Assembly: GCA_007922225.1 (NCBI GenBank)
Contig: ML679970.1
Span: 22,832,353 to 22,896,352 of the forward strand
Direction: 5' to 3'
Source of the DNA: Emydura subglobosa
Lineage: Eukaryota > Chordata > Testudines > Chelidae
Length of the DNA: 64,000 bases
The notes below the pieces were generated by a model. That model was not told the origin of the DNA and did no database searches. It worked only from the letters and a program-made list of their open reading frames with translations. Each line of letters opens with the position of its first letter. The first letter of the stretch is position 1. Of the stretch, positions 1 through 9,960 are shown in pieces. The position numbers and the translations under genes were made by a program.

Positions 1-106
1 GTCCTTTCAAATTATATGTCTCTTTTCTTCTGGTGAACTTGAAAGCACCTGAATCATTAGTTAATCAAGCTTTCCAATACCTCATATAAAATATGTAAGA
101 TGAGAG

Positions 107-292
107 ACTGAGATTTCAATGGGAGTTAGACACTTAGGCACTTGTGAAAATCTCACTAGGTGCCTATCTGAATTTTATGTGCCAAAATACCTTTACAAAT
201 CTGGCTCCAAGTGATTTAGGCGCACAAGTCTCATTGAAAATCAATGGCACTTGTGTTCCTGAGTCACTCAAGACTGTTATGCTCACTTTCTA
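107..292. repeat. Short interspersed palindromic-type repeat
   Basis: The segment contains the phrases GGGAGTTAGACACTTAGGCA, CTAGGTGCCTAT and TTTAGGCGCACAAG, arranged partly as inverted copies of one another. I recognise this as a dispersed non-coding repeat type of reptile genomes built around (C/T)TAGGCGCC(T/A). A related fragment occurs near 39190-39230, and a related 58-bp palindrome sits inside the SINE at 15108-15400. It has no coding capacity. Family assignment is from memory. Confidence 0.45.
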
Positions 293-1214
293 GATGGGTA
301 AATAACACCTAAGTGCAATGATTAGGTGCAGTAGTATTAGTGACAATGCCAGATAGCCAAGAAACATTAAACATTTACTTAAACGTCTTAAAACTAGCAC
401 AGTCAGATCCTGGCATCATGAGTGGGGCTCTACTGCAATACAAATTGTAATAGTAAAAGTGGTGCCTATCTGTATGTTGTAGGTGCCCTTTCCATAACTT
501 CAAAATATATTTTAAAATAAAGCCATTACTCTGCATAAACTCTATGTGTTTTAGAGAAACAAAGGTGAAATGTGTTTCAGACTTCACTGCTACAAAATAT
601 AGACTTAATTTAGTAAAGTGTCTCTGTTTCAGAAATCGAGTCAATTAGTAAATAAAATGCAGATATCACTGAACACATGGGTGCCTTTCAGAGAGAGAGA
701 GAGAGAGTGTGCGTGCGTGGTGAAGAGCAGGATTTTGCTAACTATGGTTACCCACGGGCAGATGGCTTAAGCCTGTTTTTTCATAGCATTCTTAGGAAAC
801 AACATCTCTGAAGGATGAAAGGAGTCACGTACACATGCAGACCAATACCATGCTGGATGGAATGTCAGACATGTGCAGGCATTTGTGATTTTGCTAGCAT
901 TTAGTGACTGGCATGAAAAGATTATATCAATTCCAATACTACTACTGCTAATGTCTCCGGTGATAGAGGGCTGCATTTGTAGCTAGAGTTGAGTTTTAAC
1001 CCTGATGCTACATGTGTATAGGCTAGTTGATAACTATAATGTCTGCTACCACTCCAGTTACCTACAGTAGTTGTCCTGAACAATCTATATTAAAGTATTT
1101 CTACCTCTAATTTTCATTGATCAAAGCAAAGTGCAATCTATAAGAACATCTTACTAAGTTTTTGTGGAACTAAGGACTTTAGACCCCAATTTGTACAAGT
1201 GAACAAATATGTAA
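293..1214. other. No recognisable gene; AT-rich spacer with (GA)n tract
   Basis: Unique-looking AT-rich DNA. The only simple structure is a short GA-dinucleotide run at about 691-707 followed by GTGCGTGCGTGG. Open frames here are short and show no recognisable domain. Confidence 0.5.
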
Positions 1215-1935
1215 ATCAAGGGTGGTGCATCGTGTCACAAGATGATTGGCCCAAGGGGTGGTGGCAGGGCCAGCCACATCTGTGCCATAATTAATTAGTT
1301 GATTCTGAGCCCCATGGGTAGGATTAAGAGGGTCAGGTGATAGTTTAATAGACACCTGGGCCTCATAAAAAGGGTTAGAGAGCTCAGTGTGGGAGTGGAA
1401 ACACAGGGAGTGGGCAGACTTCTGTAGAAAGCTCTGAAGTAAGCTTTGGAAGAGGAGTAATGAAATTACAGGAAGTGTGCATACACCTGTGGAAGCCCTT
1501 GAGCTAGCAACTACAGGAGACCAGGTACTCCAGAGGAACCAGCCTTGGGGCCCAGTGGTCTGTACTGGAAAATTGAAGTGTGCAGGGAATGGAGCCCACC
1601 AGGTGTTGAAAATAGTACTCCAGGGAAATGAGCCTGGGGGCTGAGTGGTCTATCTCAAAGCCAGAAAGACTTTCAAACAAGATCCAGAATGGAGGTGGGA
1701 ACAGGACCCTAAGACAGGCTGAAGAGAAGCCTCCAAAGGGCAGAAAATCTTTTTGTTTGTTAGGCTTTGACTTTTGTTGCCCTGGAAGGGGTTAAATGTT
1801 TGTGATTGGGAAGTAGATTCAAGCCATGTCTTGAATATGGATCCTTGTGTGCAAAACCAAGGAGATCTCCTTAGGGAGGGAAATTGAGGCAGGAAGTGTC
1901 TACAGTGCCACACTCAGCCAGCAGGCATGTGGAAT
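1215..1935 (+). mobile_element. LTR-like segment (solo LTR candidate)
   Basis: A moderately GC-richer block with LTR-like layout: an upstream part resembling the start of reptile LTRs, a TATA-like box (CATAAAAAGGG) near 1364, then purine-rich text with GTAGAAAGCTCTGAAG and a later TTTTTGTTTGTTAGGC stretch. I recall similar text from turtle LTRs. I cannot define the exact ends, the terminal TG/CA or a target-site duplication, so solo LTR is an inference. No retroviral coding sequence adjoins it. Confidence 0.35.
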
Positions 1936-2711
1936 GGCATACAATAATAAATATGGTCTGTGATCAGGCACCACTTTTGTAGGGTAAGAAGGAAAAATTA
2001 CCTTTCCATCCTGGTATTATAACTTTCTGTAGCTGTCTTCTCTAATATTTTTGTGAAAACTAGTAGATAGGGACAGAATCAGAATTTTAAAACTCCACCA
2101 ATAGCTCCAGTCACACCACTTGTCCCAATTTTAAGGTATATCTTACAAAATATTTCTTAAGCCAAAGATTGATTATTTGCACAGAAATGCAGCTGAAACT
2201 GGCCATGACGTCTATTCTAACAGAGGATGTGGAATATGGGAGTGCTCTAAATGTAAGAACTATCACTTTAAAAAAAATCATTGGCACTCTGTGGCATAAT
2301 GCTCTCAGGGGCTCTTGCTCTTTTCATCTGAGGCGGCTACTCCCTTCCTCATCATACCACATTCCTAGAGTAGTCTATTGTGCTCCTTTTCCTTGTCTGT
2401 GCTGACAACCTTTCTCTTGCTAGAAGGGCTGAATGCCCATTCCCAGGTGGTTAGTATCTCTTGACTGGCAGGAAGTGTTGGGAACACTGATTTGCACTCT
2501 TCCCTAGTGATGACTAAGAGCTTCATTTTGGACAGGCATAGAGAGAAATCCCAGCTGGCTCTGTGCCACACAAAGCTGAGGAGCCCTACAGGAATGAGTT
2601 TTTTGTTGGAGTAGAATCTGGTTGGATTTTTTTGTTTGTTTGTTTAAACTGAAGTGGGCATTCCATAAATCCTGTTGGGTTTCATTAACCTGTGAAATAG
2701 GTTTCCATAGT
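1936..2711. other. No recognisable gene
   Basis: AT-rich DNA with only short open frames and no motif I recognise. Confidence 0.5.
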
Positions 2712-3188
2712 CAAGGGTTTCTCAAACTTTGCATAGTGTGGGCCATAACTTTTACAGAGTGTCTTGTGGACATCTCTCCTCTCACTCATGGTCACACAGA
2801 CTTCATCCCCTTCTACTTTTATCTACATAAAATCCTCTGGGAATTACAACAGGCTGACAGAAAATTAAAATGAGGAGGTCTTTAATGTATTTTTGTTGCC
2901 TATAATGGCATTTGCAGTGTTGTAGCTCTGTTGGCCCCCGGATATTACCGAGACAAGGTGGGTGAGGTAATGACTCTTCCTCAGATAAAAGATCTGTGTA
3001 GCTCAAAAGTTTGTCTCTTTCACCAACAGAAGATGGTCCGATAAAAGATGTTACCTCACCCACCTGGTCTCTTTAGTAGAATTTAGCAGTTAGAAACAAG
3101 GAAAAGATATCTGCCCCATGTAACCAACAAACCAGTAGCAAGTGCTTCACAGACTGCCAGTGGAGTACAGACCACAGTTTAAAACTGC
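2712..3188. mobile_element. Decayed hAT-type non-autonomous element
   Basis: The left end reads CAAGGGTTTCTCAAACTTTG and the right end is ACCACAGTTTAAAACTGCAG. Both are degenerate versions of the TTCTCAAACT terminus seen on the better hAT copy at 17809-18412, in inverted orientation. The interior carries GTGTGGGCCA and TACAGACCACAG motifs typical of this type. I do not see a convincing 8-bp target duplication, so the limits are approximate. There is no transposase frame, so this would be a non-autonomous relic. Confidence 0.45.
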
Positions 3189-3887
3189 AGTTATAAGCTA
3201 TTTTAAACCCAGAACCTTCCTCAAGGCAACATTATGCCTTATTATGTGCCATTGGTCAGGCTCAAATTCATATTCAGTTTTCAGCTCTTCATAACCTAAC
3301 TGTGAAATTATAAAGTGTTTTTTTGTTACTAGCTTGCATTATACCTCGGAATGTAAATGTAAATTTTTACTTTTCTTCATTGCTTTCCACTAAAAATATA
3401 ATACAGTAATCATCAACTTTCTGCAATCAAATGCCAGCATGAAAGTGTATTAATCTTTAACTAGCACATCTGACAATTAATGAAGTGAATGTATGAGCTG
3501 TATGCCAACTACATTTATTGCTAAAATCAAGCAAAAATCACTTTCAGGAAAATCAGTTATATTGATGGGCAATATAGTTGGTATAGGACTTGACAGTCTG
3601 ATGAGACAGCATATGAGTTCATGGCACAGAAGTCAATTTCTGAGACTGTTGCATCTACACACTAAAATACTTCCAATATTCTTTTATGGAGTGATGCACT
3701 TTCCTTGAAATTTGGTTGGTAATTATGTTGCCAAAATATGTGCACACATCATTCATTATTCTATTAAGCTCAGTACATGACTTCTGGCATTTCCCACTGA
3801 TATTTTTGGGGTTAAGTGATAGTTAAGATAGAGGTTGTATTAACAGGCACTCCTCCTCATTTCATCCTGTTAAAGCTTGTCACCATA
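3189..3887. other. No recognisable gene; flank of the inverted repeat
   Basis: AT-rich DNA with no repeat or domain I recognise. Position 3888 is where the 802-bp inverted repeat begins; the 8 bases before it (TCACCATA) do not match the bases following the other arm (GTTGGTTG). Confidence 0.5.
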
Positions 3888-4689
3888 AAAGCATTCATGG
3901 CATGGAAGACTTGTATTTCTTAATTTTTTTAATTATATACAGTATATGGCAATTGAAGCCTTTAAGATATGGTGCTGGTGAAAACTCTTTCATGTCTCTT
4001 GGATGGAAAAGAAGATGAACACTTACATTTAGAAGTATTAGTGGTGAGAGAAAGAAATTCTGTTCTCAGAAATCAGCAGGCACAAATGTATGTATTTTGG
4101 TCAGGGCCAGTGTAGAGATGGGAATAATCTTGAGAAAGTTATCATAGAAGGAATGGTGGAAGGTCATCGTAGTTAACTAGCAAGGAGATGGTATGTGGCA
4201 GCTCACTGGAAAGTCAACTGCTGAGTGTGCAAAATTAGCAATGGATCGAGGAGGTTTCCAAAAATTGTGCTATGATGTCACCAGAATTCAGATATGAATA
4301 AATATGGCACCCAACAAAAACTCTGGGGACACCAAAAAAAGCATGCAGTTGGCTTCAGACATTGAAGTTCATTACAGTACAACTTTAAAATGAGAAAATA
4401 CCCCTTTAAGGTGGTTTGTGTCTGAATTTATGTAAATATAGTATTTTTATTAGCAAGTATGTGAATGGGGACTCTCCCTCTTCCTACTTCCCACTCCTAT
4501 TTCTCTGATATTTTTTGTTTTAAAATAAATTTAATCAATTTGGGGCCATATTTACAGCTGGCAAATGTGGTCACACCTCCACTGATGTCAATAGAATTGG
4601 ATTGTCTTATGCTAGTGGTGAATCTGACCCCCTATTCCTAGACATAGTTTGATAAACTGCTTGCTACTACAGTGATGAAACATCGATTT
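3888..4689 (+). repeat. Left arm of an 802-bp inverted repeat with no mismatch seen
   Basis: Every position p in this arm pairs with position 12290-p in the right arm (7601-8402). I compared nearly all of the arm in 60-base blocks and saw no substitution and no indel. The arm is AT-rich and non-coding and looks like ordinary spacer DNA. It contains part of an old short repeat (ATTTACAGCTGGCAAATG and CACCTCCACTGATGTCAA, about 4550-4600). The inner boundary is after CATCGATTT at 4689. No terminal motif or target duplication at the outer ends suggests a transposon. Confidence 0.95.
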
Positions 4690-4891
4690 CACTCTCTCTA
4701 TGGCCTTTCCTCATTTACAGCAAAAAAATTCCATCTTCACCTCATTTAGTCTCGATGATCCTGATAAAAAGATTTGTGTAGTGTTACTTTTATTAATTTG
4801 AATGTTCAAATTCACAACAAACATTTTTAATTGACTTGTGTTTAATAAGACTGCCATGAAGAGACAGAATGGATAAATAATAAGGAAGAGA
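4690..4891. other. Left part of the inverted-repeat spacer, non-repeated host-like DNA
   Basis: About 200 bp of AT-rich DNA between the left inverted arm and the first direct-repeat copy. It has no counterpart on the right side of the spacer. No gene or motif is visible. Confidence 0.6.
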
Positions 4892-5192
4892 AACTAACTT
4901 ATTTTGCTGTCTGAAACTTCAAAGTACCAAGTACATGTCCAGGCAAAAAATATGCAGTGTACACACTCATTTTTGAAGCAAGACTCACTTCAATGCAGTG
5001 CCATACCGAAGAGGGGCAAGGGGAGCCAGGGCCCTGGACATAGGGCTGCAGGAGGTATGGGGGAAGGCCATCCTGGCCGGACTGGAGCAGCAGATAAGTG
5101 CGGGGGTCACAGGAGGCACTGAGGGGTGCCCCCTCGCACATCAAGAAAGGCCGCCCTCCCCCAGGCTGGGAGGAGAGGCTGCCCCATCCGAG
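4892..5192 (+). repeat. Direct repeat copy 1 (host flank plus hAT left end)
   Basis: This 301-bp stretch recurs at 6911-7243, offset 2019 bp. The first ~104 bp are host-like DNA ending in CTTCAATG. The rest (from 4996, CAGTGCCATACCGAAG) is the left end of the hAT element found in full at 7015-7495. It differs from copy 2 by a few substitutions and lacks one 32-bp unit duplicated there. Its right end is the breakpoint with the gag-like retroelement. Confidence 0.9.
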
Positions 5193-6540
5193 GTGCCGGG
5201 GTGCGCGACTTCGGGCGCTTTCCCTTGCCCTTGTCACGATCTGGCAGCGATGTACTCCTGGAGGAGCGGGAGCGGCTGCGGCGGTGTCTGCGATGCCTGT
5301 GAGGAGGGGAACGGCTGGAGCTGTATGATCGTCCCCTGGACCTCCTGGCTCTGCGGTGATCCGGCGGTGGCGACCTGGAGCGATCTTTCCCCTGGCTATC
5401 TCTTCTCCGGTGCCCCGGAGAGACCCTGGGTGCCAAGCGGTGGTATGGCTCCGGGGCAGGGGGACCCCGACGGCTGCCAGTGGAGCGGGAGTGGTGGCTG
5501 TCCCGGAAACGGTCGCGGGCCCGGACCGGAGATCGTGATCGGTGCCGAGAGCCGGAGCGGTGCCAAGAACTGGAGCAGTGCCGAGAGCTGGGTCGGTGCC
5601 GGTCATCGGGTGAGGGCGTTCGGTGCCGGGAGCTGCGCACCGGGGAGCGAGAGCGGCGCCAGTGCGGTTGTTCCGAGCGCCTCGGCTCCGCCGGCGAGCC
5701 GGAGCGGTGCCGAGAGCCAGGTGACCGGTGCCGAGAGGTGCGCACCGAAGTACGAGGATGTTCAGTCTCTCTCAGTGCCGGTTGGCTGTCCCGATGGAGG
5801 TGGGACCCCGAGGCAGCCGATGGAGAGTGGTTGCTCTCGGAACCTCTAGACCGCTCCCGTTGCTGCGGTACCGAGGTGCTCAACGACCTAAGGTCGGAGC
5901 GAGGAGGGGGAGACTCCACTTCCCCCGTCCTCGACCGTCTGGGGGGAGACGATGGTTCCTGTCTCCGCTGCCCACCGGGGTAACCCAGCGCGGATCTACC
6001 CCGAGACGCCAACCCTGACTCCCTCAGGAGAGGGGGGGATGGAGGCGTCGGCATGGCCATGAGAGCCCGTGCCGCTACAAACGCCTCCGGCGTCGACGGC
6101 CCTTGCAGGAGAGGTCCCCCACCCTCTGGGGTCGGAGGAGGCTCCCTGCGTGGCGACGCCTGTGTCGGCTCTTGTACCCCCTGCTGTCCCGGTAGCAGGG
6201 GGGAGTCCATAGACACAGGCTCCAGCCGCTTCTTCTTCTTCGGCACCTTGTGCGCCGGTGCCACTGCCGGTGCCGGAGGCGCGCTACGCGCCGATGAGAC
6301 GCTCGGTGCCGATGGAGATCCCGAGGGCTCGGAGACCGGACGAAGCGCCGACTCCATCAGGATCGTCCGAAGACGGGCATCTCGCTCCTTCTGCGTCCTG
6401 GGCTTGAAGGACTTGCAGATGCGGCACTTGTCCTTCCTGTAGAGCTCGCCCAGGCAGCAAAGACAGCGGTCGTGCGGGTTGCTGATGGGGAAAGCCTTAG
6501 AGCATTCCGCACAGGCTTTAAACCCCGAAGTGCCCGGCAT
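5107..6540 (-). CDS. Gag-like retroelement ORF1 with Cys/His cluster and SR-rich tail, chimeric C terminus
   Basis: An intact 477-codon frame on the minus strand. Residues 10-42 hold C10-x2-C13, H23-D-R-C26, C29 and C39-x2-C42, which suggests one or two small zinc-binding knots. Residues ~43-60 are basic. Residues ~65-200 are Pro/Ser/Ala-rich and include a KKKKR run. Residues ~200-445 are a long Arg/Ser repeat tail, so the protein probably binds nucleic acid. The N-terminal HDRC-x2-C pattern resembles ORF1/Gag proteins of vertebrate DIRS-type tyrosine-recombinase retrotransposons as I remember them; that assignment is inference. The first ~449 codons are native. From base 5192 on, the frame runs into the hAT-derived direct repeat, so the last ~27 residues are foreign and the original C terminus is missing. 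No reverse transcriptase, RNase H or recombinase follows. The start ATG is the first in frame after a 5' leader and TATA-like box. Other frames on both strands overlap this GC-rich block and are shadows. Confidence 0.65.
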   Translation of the reverse strand: MPGTSGFKACAECSKAFPISNPHDRCLCCLGELYRKDKCRICKSFKPRTQKERDARLRTILMESALRPVSEPSGSPSAPSVSSARSAPPAPAVAPAHKVPKKKKRLEPVSMDSPLLPGQQGVQEPTQASPRREPPPTPEGGGPLLQGPSTPEAFVAARALMAMPTPPSPPLLRESGLASRGRSALGYPGGQRRQEPSSPPRRSRTGEVESPPPRSDLRSLSTSVPQQRERSRGSESNHSPSAASGSHLHRDSQPALRETEHPRTSVRTSRHRSPGSRHRSGSPAEPRRSEQPHWRRSRSPVRSSRHRTPSPDDRHRPSSRHCSSSWHRSGSRHRSRSPVRARDRFRDSHHSRSTGSRRGPPAPEPYHRLAPRVSPGHRRRDSQGKDRSRSPPPDHRRARRSRGRSYSSSRSPPHRHRRHRRSRSRSSRSTSLPDRDKGKGKRPKSRTPAPRMGQPLLPAWGRAAFLDVRGGTPQCLL

Positions 6541-6910
6541 GGCGCCGGGAGCCCGTAAGGGCTAACAAACTATCTAAACTTTAGAAAAACTTTTTTTTTT
6601 TTTTTAAACTATTATAACTATAAACTTTAACAACAACTACTACACTATAAAACTAGTAAGGATCTAGGAGATTGCTACTTGCGGTAAAGCAAGGGGCAGC
6701 GTTCCAAAAGACCGTCACGGGCGGAAAGAAGGAACTGGAGGCCACGGGGTCGGCAGGCTCCCTATATACCACGACATGAGCGCGGCACTCCAGGGGGCGC
6801 AGGAGCCGACCCGCAGGGGGGTGCTAGGGGCAGAAAAGCTTCCGGAGGCTCATGCATGGGGCGCGCACTCACCTATGATGGAATGCATATGAGCAAACGC
6901 TCGAAGAGAG
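5193..6910 (-). mobile_element. 3'-truncated retrotransposon fragment, probably DIRS-like
   Basis: A GC-rich, CpG-rich island of about 1.72 kb bounded exactly by the two direct-repeat copies. On the minus strand it has a leader (6910-6541) with a TATA-like box, an A/T-rich leader tract with a poly-T/A run at ~6590-6605, then the gag-like frame, which is cut off at 5193. Base composition differs sharply from the AT-rich surroundings. The intact long frame indicates a young insertion or young source copy. A related LTR-bearing or other SR-rich element is an alternative to DIRS; absence of pol leaves the class uncertain. Confidence 0.55.
6762..6769 (-). promoter_or_regulatory. TATA-like box of the gag-like element
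   Basis: The minus strand reads GTATATAGG here, about 220 bases upstream of the ATG at 6540, between GC-rich flanks. Spacing would place a transcription start near 6735. The function is inferred from the motif and position only. Confidence 0.4.
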
Positions 6911-7243
6911 AACTAACTTATTTTGCTGTCTGAAACTTCAAAGTACCAAGTACATGTCCAGGTAAAAAATATGCAGTGTACACACTCATTTTTGAAGCAA
7001 GACTCACTTCAATGCAGTGCCATACCGAAGGGGGGCAAGGGGAGCCAGGGCCCTGGACATAGGGCTGCAGGGGGAGCCAGGGCCCTGGGCATAGGGCTGC
7101 AGGGGGTATGGGGGGAGGCCATCCCAGCCGGACTGGAGCAGCAGATAAGTGCGGGGGTCACAGGAGGCACTGAGGGGTGCCCCCTCGCACATCAAGAAAG
7201 GCCGCCCTCCCCCAGGCTGGGAGGAGAGGCTGCCCCATCCGAG
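6911..7243 (+). repeat. Direct repeat copy 2, carrying a 32-bp internal duplication
   Basis: Matches 4892-5192 with a few substitutions. The unit starting GGGGAGCCAGGGCCCTGG is present twice in tandem here (about 7039-7102) and once in copy 1, which accounts for the 32-bp length difference. It begins directly at the 5' limit of the retroelement fragment and runs on into the rest of the hAT element. Confidence 0.9.
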
Positions 7244-7495
7244 CCAGCGCCGGGTTGCAGCGAGATGGGCGGGCACCACGTGCCGGTTAAGTGCGGGAAC
7301 AGCGGAGCCAAGCCTGTATTTGTGGCCCCTCCCCCCCCCCCCCCCCCCCCCCGCAGGTACAGACCCCCTCCCTCCTCGAGGCAGCTGGGGGACGGTCCTG
7401 GGACCCCTCCTGCCCTGTGCTGCGGGCGTGAAGTCTTGTGGGGCCGCAAATGTAGGCTTGGCCCCCAGGCACTGGAGAACCTCAGTACGCCACTG
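7015..7495. mobile_element. Non-autonomous hAT element with 8-bp TSD
   Basis: The left terminus is CAGTGCCATACCGAAG and the right terminus is CCTCAGTACGCCACTG. These are inverted partners of the form CAGTGGCGTAC(C/T)GAGG. The flanking 8-mers are CTTCAATG (7007-7014) and CTTCAATA (7496-7503), a 7/8 target-site duplication as expected for hAT. The element is 481 bp, GC-rich, without transposase, and contains a 22-base C run (7331-7352). A partial second copy of its left end is at 4996-5192. Confidence 0.75.
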
Positions 7496-7503
7496 CTTCA
7501 ATA

Positions 7504-7600
7504 GATGCGTTTGCACAACAGGCAACTGAAACAGTCATTTTATGTGATCTTTGGGCAATTACTAAAAAACTATTGTGTATACAAAGATTAATATTAATAG
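7504..7600. other. Right part of the inverted-repeat spacer
   Basis: About 97 bp of AT-rich host-like DNA between the hAT target duplication and the right inverted arm. Together with 4690-4995 it would form a ~400-bp loop between the arms before the insertions. Confidence 0.6.
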
Positions 7601-8402
7601 AAATCGATGTTTCATCACTGTAGTAGCAAGCAGTTTATCAAACTATGTCTAGGAATAGGGGGTCAGATTCACCACTAGCATAAGACAATCCAATTCTATT
7701 GACATCAGTGGAGGTGTGACCACATTTGCCAGCTGTAAATATGGCCCCAAATTGATTAAATTTATTTTAAAACAAAAAATATCAGAGAAATAGGAGTGGG
7801 AAGTAGGAAGAGGGAGAGTCCCCATTCACATACTTGCTAATAAAAATACTATATTTACATAAATTCAGACACAAACCACCTTAAAGGGGTATTTTCTCAT
7901 TTTAAAGTTGTACTGTAATGAACTTCAATGTCTGAAGCCAACTGCATGCTTTTTTTGGTGTCCCCAGAGTTTTTGTTGGGTGCCATATTTATTCATATCT
8001 GAATTCTGGTGACATCATAGCACAATTTTTGGAAACCTCCTCGATCCATTGCTAATTTTGCACACTCAGCAGTTGACTTTCCAGTGAGCTGCCACATACC
8101 ATCTCCTTGCTAGTTAACTACGATGACCTTCCACCATTCCTTCTATGATAACTTTCTCAAGATTATTCCCATCTCTACACTGGCCCTGACCAAAATACAT
8201 ACATTTGTGCCTGCTGATTTCTGAGAACAGAATTTCTTTCTCTCACCACTAATACTTCTAAATGTAAGTGTTCATCTTCTTTTCCATCCAAGAGACATGA
8301 AAGAGTTTTCACCAGCACCATATCTTAAAGGCTTCAATTGCCATATACTGTATATAATTAAAAAAATTAAGAAATACAAGTCTTCCATGCCATGAATGCT
8401 TT
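7601..8402 (-). repeat. Right arm of the 802-bp inverted repeat
   Basis: Reverse complement of 3888-4689 with no mismatch seen over nearly the whole length. The outer end is CATGAATGCTTT at 8402, after which the sequences diverge. Short frames here (for example near 8309-8527) are incidental. Confidence 0.95.
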
Positions 8403-9410
8403 GTTGGTTGCAACACTTTTTGAATCAGGAAAATGTCATCTATAATAGTTAGACATTCTAAGGATGTTTTAGTATTGGCAACATGACATTTCCAGCATAT
8501 GTCATTCAAAAGATCCCCCATGATCATGAAGCTTTTTCCCCTACACCTTCTAGATAGGATAATTGGCTCCTTACACTCCTTTCTTCTGAGTTACCAGTGA
8601 CTTGGAAGCAAGTAATGCCTCTTTGGACATAGAACACCACTCCCTCTGTCCCTTTTCCCACTTGATCTTTCCTAAATAGGTTATAACCATTGATTTTAAC
8701 ATTTCAATTGTGTGAATCATCCTACCAGGTTTAAGCAATACCAACTAGATTGAAATTATAAATGGTTCATATTGACAGTAAAGACACTGATAAGGATATA
8801 TTGATGGTTCATATAATAAATGAGCAATTCCAGTTCCTCTTGTTTCATGGGTAGCAAGTATAATAGGCCAAGGGAGGCTAAGCCTACCCTGGCAGAGGTG
8901 CTGCCACCCCACCACTGGATACCTGGGCCGGGATGGCCCCACTTCTTCCCTCCCTGGCTGAGAATGGGCTTCTGCCAGAAGTTTTTGCTTATTTATTATG
9001 CACCATGCAGGTTCCCAGGCAACTGAAGAAGCAGTATCTGCTATTCACATTCTTTGGTTCCTTGATTAATTTTATTCTCAACATCTTGATTCTGTGCTAA
9101 ATCTCCCCCTTTTGTATTAGTTTAATGCCGTCCTGACATCTCCAGCCTGTCCCTGTGGAGATTGGATGACCTCTGTCTCAGTAGAAGGGAGCTACACAGC
9201 TCCCTCTCCCCATAGAAATGGACTACTTCAGAAATGTCATGTTCCACAAAATCAAAACCCTCCATTCTACACCACTTACATAGCCAGCAGTTCAATTCCA
9301 GACTTTTATTCCTTCTGTCTTTCTTTGCTTGTGAAACAAAAAGGATTTCAGAGAAGATTGTTTGGACATTTGTCTTCATCACACTTCTGAGTTCCTTGAA
9401 GTTCCCTATT
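8403..9410. other. No recognisable gene
   Basis: AT-rich DNA with a GC-richer patch at about 8880-8960. Short open frames only, with no recognised domain. Confidence 0.5.
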
Positions 9411-9518
9411 CATCCATCCATCCATCCATCGGATGAAGTGGGTTGCAGCCTACGAAAGCTTATGCCCGCAGAAATTTGTTAGTCTTTAAGGTGCTATAGG
9501 ACTCTCATTGTTTTTCTA
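9411..9518 (+). mobile_element. Penelope-like element 3' tail with (CATC)n expansion
   Basis: After (CATC)5 at 9411-9430 comes GATGAAGTGGGTTGCAGCC, then GAAAGCTTATGC and AGGACTCTCATTG. This is the same tail that ends the Penelope-like copy at 60098-60596, so this is a severely 5'-truncated copy of that family. The tetranucleotide run probably grew from the CATCTGATGAAG of the element. Confidence 0.75.
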
Positions 9519-9960
9519 TTATCTGAGATCCTGAGATGTAGTTTCGTTAGTGCTGATATGAATCATCATCAGTGGGTACTTGCCCATTGACTTCAGAAAT
9601 CTATCCAATCATCCAGTGACAGCTCATGTCTTGGCTCCAGAAAGACAACATACCATCCTGTTGTCCACTTGTCCCTTGCAGAATGTTCTTTCAATTCTTC
9701 TGAGTATTGAATCCTCAGCAAAGATGGTCTATCTTCCTTGGATGGTTGGAGATTCTCTTTGTGGGCAAAATTGCTTTTCTTACAACTTGGGCCAAGCTGC
9801 TATCCATGCGTGTGTCCTATACATCTCTCCATTCCCTCGGACCAGCTGGATCTGGACAGGTATCTTCCAGTTTGCACATTGAGAACCTGGAATTGATTTG
9901 GATACCTGTGGCTGTGTGAAATTCCTTGTGGTCCTCTTCTCTGTGGTGGCCATAGACTGC
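9519..9960. other. No recognisable gene
   Basis: Mixed-composition DNA between a Penelope tail and a LINE ORF1 relic. It may belong to the same old LINE copy as the next entry, but I cannot show this. Confidence 0.4.

Noticed and set aside
4998..6442. Several long plus-strand frames overlapping the GC-rich block
   Set aside because: They are antisense or frame-shifted shadows of the gag-like frame and of hAT sequence. Their translations are Gly/Arg/Ser-rich with no domain, and GC-rich DNA has few stops.
7004..7525. Minus-strand 173-codon frame with a Gly run
   Set aside because: It is a translation of the hAT element (the Gly run is the C22 homopolymer) and shares its tail with the copy at 4996-5192. 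No protein motif.
3888..8402. Inverted repeat as terminal repeats of one large DNA transposon or DIRS element
   Set aside because: The outer ends show no target duplication and no terminal motif, the arms look like host spacer, and separate insertions in the spacer are already bounded. It fits an inverted duplication better.
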